Positions 61,592-64,000 of a DNA stretch of 64,000 bases are shown here, piece after piece (the first letter of the stretch is position 1; each line of letters opens with the position of its first letter). The DNA is from DASUWK01 sp036378435. GTDB lineage: Bacteria > Chloroflexota > Dormibacteria > Dormibacterales > Dormibacteraceae. The notes below the pieces were generated by a model. The model saw only the letters and a list, made by a program, of their open reading frames with translations. It was not told the origin of the DNA and did no database searches. The DNA is taken from assembly GCA_036378435.1 (NCBI GenBank), contig DASUWK010000056.1, forward strand, positions 1 through 64,000, given 5' to 3'. The position numbers and the translations under genes were made by a program.

Positions 61592-62006
61592 GCTCCATGA
61601 ACATCCAGCGATGGCCCTCCAGGTCCTCGGCGCGATAGCGCCGGCCCGGAAAGCCCTCTTCGACCTCGCTCAGGATGGTGGCGCCGGCGGCGCGAGCCGT
61701 CTCGAGGTGCGAGTCGACGTCCTCGACGTACACGAGCACGCCGTCCACGATCCAGGGCACCTCTGACCAGCGCCGGGCAGCCTCACAGGTCTCGCGGTGG
61801 TGGCGAGGCCCTTCGTAATGCGGAGATGGCGTCGCCAGCATGATCAGCCCCTCCCCCGCCACCATCTCGCCGTGCGACAGACGGCCGGCGCCGTCGAGCA
61901 TCCGGGCCCGCTCCACGAATCCGAATGCGCGCGCCAGCCAGTCGAGGGCGGCGGCGCCGTCCTCGTACGCAAGCATCGGCACGACCCCGGGGAGGGGGTG
62001 AGGCAC
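61584..62006 (-). CDS. VOC/glyoxalase-like protein
   Basis: 140 residues from GTG 62006; the frame is open to 62144 but the extra part looks non-coding. VPMLAYEDGAAALDWLARAFGF, GEMVAGEGLIMLATP and YVEDVDSHLETARAAGATIL match the VOC superfamily (PhnB-like). Metal and substrate unknown. Confidence 0.88.
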   Translation of the reverse strand: MPHPLPGVVPMLAYEDGAAALDWLARAFGFVERARMLDGAGRLSHGEMVAGEGLIMLATPSPHYEGPRHHRETCEAARRWSEVPWIVDGVLVYVEDVDSHLETARAAGATILSEVEEGFPGRRYRAEDLEGHRWMFMERG

Positions 62007-62048
62007 GCCCTTAACGGTAATGTCCGCCGGCCCAGCTAGCCTGGTGAG

Positions 62049-62672
62049 GTGGCCCGCCCGCTGCCCCTCGCCCTCCCCGACCCGGTGCCGGGCGTCCTCG
62101 CCGACGGAACCGTCCTGCGCTTTGTGCCGGTCACCCCGGCGCACCGCGAACAGCTCCGCCGCGGGTTCGACGAGACCTCGCCCGAATCGCGCTACCGGCG
62201 CTTCCTGACGCCGCTGAGCCGCCTCACGGAGGAGCAGCTCGACTACCTAACCAACGTGGACTTCGTGAACCACGTCGCCTGGGGCGCCGAGGTGGCCGAG
62301 ACGTCGAGAGGGATCGCCATCGGCCGCTGGATCCGGCTTCAGGGCGAGCCGGAGACCGCCGAAGCCGCCATCGCCGTCATCGACGAGTACCACGGCCAGG
62401 GCCTCGGTCGCGCGTTGCTGTGGCTGCTTGCGGCGTCGGCCATCGAGCGCGGCGTCAAGCGTTTCCGCGCCGAGATCCTGGCAGACAACGAGCCGATGCT
62501 CGCCCTGCTCGAAGGGCTGGGAGCGGAGATCGTCGGGAGGTCGGGCACGGTCCTGGAGGTGTCCATCCCCGTCCCGGCCAGCATTGACGAGCTGCGCGAG
62601 GCTGCCGCGCCGAAGATCCTGCGCGCCGCGGCTGAAGGCACGGTGCGCTTCGCACCGATGAAGCTGATCTAG
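62049..62672 (+). CDS. GNAT-family acetyltransferase
   Basis: 207 residues from GTG 62049. Acetyl-CoA site VIDEYHGQGLGRALLWLL (the R/Q-x-x-G-x-G/A loop) and LRFVPVTPAHREQL with SPESRYRRF, as in the GNAT modules related to Pat-type lysine acetyltransferases. No cNMP or ligase domain. The stop shares CTAG with the next gene. Confidence 0.9.
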   Translation: MARPLPLALPDPVPGVLADGTVLRFVPVTPAHREQLRRGFDETSPESRYRRFLTPLSRLTEEQLDYLTNVDFVNHVAWGAEVAETSRGIAIGRWIRLQGEPETAEAAIAVIDEYHGQGLGRALLWLLAASAIERGVKRFRAEILADNEPMLALLEGLGAEIVGRSGTVLEVSIPVPASIDELREAAAPKILRAAAEGTVRFAPMKLI

Positions 62673-62878
62673 GCGGGCTGCTTTGGCCTGGCGAAGTTGG
62701 CGCCGACGAGGCAGAGCACAGCCAGCACGGCGCAGGCGATCGCGTGGGTGTAGTGGTGGGCGTGGGCGGTCCCGCTGGTGGTGAGGAACTGGATGCTGCC
62801 GGCTGCGTACAGCCACCCGAGCACGGCGAAGACCACAGCCAGGATCACGAGGAGCACGACGGCAGGCCACCCGCTCAA
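62669..62878 (-). CDS. Small two-helix membrane protein
   Basis: 69 residues: two hydrophobic helices (about 5-26, 43-60) joined by a His-rich loop (TAHAHHYTHA). No family recognised. Lies 8 nt after uppP. Confidence 0.7.
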   Translation of the reverse strand: MSGWPAVVLLVILAVVFAVLGWLYAAGSIQFLTTSGTAHAHHYTHAIACAVLAVLCLVGANFARPKQPA

Positions 62879-62886
62879 TTCATGTC

Positions 62887-63750
62887 TCAGCGTATCAAGG
62901 CCAACGTCACGACCCCGATGGCCACGGAGTAGAGCGCGTACGGATCGAGCCGGCCGACCTTGAAGTAACGGATCAGGAAGGCGGCGCTCGCGTAGGCGGC
63001 CAGGCCTGAGATGACGGCCCCGGCGAGATAGGCGCCGAGGGGGACTCTTGGCGCGAACAGGTACGGCACCTCGAGCACGCCGGCAGCTCCGATGATCGGC
63101 GTCGCCAGCAGGAATGCGAACCGCGCCGCTTCCTGGTGCCGAAGGCCGGCCAGCAGGCCGCCGGCCATCGCCGAGCCCGAGCGCGATATGCCTGGCAGCA
63201 GAGACAGCGCCTGGGCGGCGCCCACGAGCACGGCCGCGCGGTAGCTGAGCTTGCCGAGGTCGCCGAAGGCCTCCTCCTGCTCCTCGCGCCCCAGCTCGCC
63301 GACGGCGGCGCGGCGCTCGGCACGGCGGCGCAGCCGCTCAGCGGCGAACAAGATGCCGCCGTTGACGATCAGGAAGCCGGCGGCCTCCAAGGGGTTGGCG
63401 AAGAGCGCCTTCAGCCGGTCCTGGAGAACGATGCCCAGCGCGCCGGCCGGGATGGTGCCGACGACCAGGAGCATCGCAAGGCGCTCCGCCGGCTGCTCGA
63501 CGCGGCCGCGCACGGCGGCGCGGACGAATCCGCGCACGATCAGCACCCAGTCCCGCCAGTAAAGGATCAGCAGCGCGGTGGCGGTCCCGAGATGGAGCAG
63601 CACGAGGAAGGGCACGAAGCTGGGGTCGGACTGGTTGTACCGCCAGTGCAGGAGGGTCGGGACGATCACCGCGTGCCCCAGCGAGGAGACCGGGAACAGC
63701 TCGGTGATGCCCTGCAGCAGGGCAAGGAAGAGGATCTGGGCCAGGTTCAC
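62887..63750 (-). CDS. uppP: Undecaprenyl-diphosphatase
   Basis: 287 residues from GTG 63750, a GTGA overlap with the upstream gene's stop. BacA/UppP motifs: GITELFPVSSLGHAVI and LPGISRSGSAMAGGLLAGL, with about eight helices. Recycles the cell-wall lipid carrier. A longer loop in the middle (RRRAERRAAVGELGREEQEEAF) is charged. Confidence 0.95.
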   Translation of the reverse strand: MNLAQILFLALLQGITELFPVSSLGHAVIVPTLLHWRYNQSDPSFVPFLVLLHLGTATALLILYWRDWVLIVRGFVRAAVRGRVEQPAERLAMLLVVGTIPAGALGIVLQDRLKALFANPLEAAGFLIVNGGILFAAERLRRRAERRAAVGELGREEQEEAFGDLGKLSYRAAVLVGAAQALSLLPGISRSGSAMAGGLLAGLRHQEAARFAFLLATPIIGAAGVLEVPYLFAPRVPLGAYLAGAVISGLAAYASAAFLIRYFKVGRLDPYALYSVAIGVVTLALIR

Positions 63751-64000
63751 GCCTTAAGTCCTCGCCAGATGCTGACGTCCGCTATCCGTTCTGGCGAGCG
63801 CCCTAGAAGCTGGGTGAACATCGCCACCATCCGGTCGCGGTGAGGCGTGACGTCGGCGACGATCACCGTGTCGGCGCCGTCGTTCCGCAGGTCGGCCAGC
63901 AGGCGCGCGGCCTCGTCGCCGGCCAGGTCGCCGCCGTGGCTGCCATCCTCGATCGAGTTCATGACCGTCTCGAGCGAAGTGACCGGTGAGCCGACGAACT
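63747..64000 (-). CDS. C-terminal part of an unrecognised protein (cut by window edge)
   Basis: 84 codons, open to the edge; an internal ATG lies at 63962. Visible: GGDLAGDEAARLLADLRNDGADTVIVADVTPHRDRMVAMFTQLLG. The alternating helix/strand pattern suggests an alpha/beta fold. I cannot name the family. It overlaps uppP by 4 nt. Confidence 0.6.
   Translation of the reverse strand, partial: FVGSPVTSLETVMNSIEDGSHGGDLAGDEAARLLADLRNDGADTVIVADVTPHRDRMVAMFTQLLGRSPERIADVSIWRGLKA

Overview
The window is 64 kb of GC-rich, gene-dense bacterial chromosome. Core genes are present: purA, dnaB, rplI, cca, yvcK, uppP, and the aspartate-family genes hom-thrC-thrB-lysC. There are also several large exported or membrane proteins of soil-bacterium type, and many GTG or TTG starts. 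I see no phage, plasmid, transposase or CRISPR array. The gene content (YvcK with N-terminal membrane helices, ArsA-type ATPase with DUF4446, DUF5808, sel genes, zinc-ribbon cyclase/STAND proteins) suggests Chloroflexota or Candidatus Dormibacterota. That placement is an inference and no marker here settles it.

Layout. 1-17.9 kb: exported proteins (propeller plus phosphoesterase, O-acyltransferase, a 766-aa unknown, a BNR-type propeller), a cyclase/ATPase/TPR regulator whose 3' end runs antisense into tRNA-Gln, an S9 peptidase, yvcK, and a RidA-PAP2 pair. 17.9-21.4 kb: the operon DUF1232-rplI-dnaB-purA. 21.5-25.7 kb: a membrane protein behind an operator-bearing promoter, a gene with an in-frame UGA that reads as a selenoprotein, an MFS transporter and a TetR-DUF2071 pair. 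25.7-37.7 kb: a family 2 glycosyltransferase, then a long minus-strand run (126-aa protein, DUF4446, ArsA, small protein, M50 protease, selA, selB, ROK kinase, cca, glpX) downstream of a strong sigma70-like promoter. 38-46.6 kb: hom-thrC-thrB-lysC-YchF-like-lpdA on the minus strand, with ornithine cyclodeaminase-like and HAD genes diverging. 46.6-52 kb: two related secreted proteins that arose by tandem duplication. 52-64 kb: tRNA-Leu and tRNA-Arg with a tRNA fragment, a PHP protein, an acyl-CoA ligase, a kinase/Cys-rich/AAA fusion, a TetR-controlled membrane protein, flavin reductase/VOC, GNAT and uppP.

Main result. The minus-strand gene at 22274-22837 is one continuous AhpC/TSA-like (PRXL2-type) redox protein if the in-frame UGA at 22721-22723 is read as selenocysteine. 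The UGA falls exactly on the first Cys of the CxxC active site, giving UxxC. A 7-bp hairpin with a G-containing tetraloop starts 18 nt downstream, which fits the bacterial SECIS layout. selA and selB lie about 10 kb away in the same window. A standard gene caller splits this gene and drops the active site.

Other unusual structure: two dispersed intergenic repeat families, each with two copies in the window; a TTGAC-N5-GTCAA operator found at two loci; a tRNA-Arg promoter and 5' end duplicated beside strong hairpins; four convergent gene pairs whose stop codons share one CTAG; and two genes whose best start is a CTG overlapping the upstream TGA.
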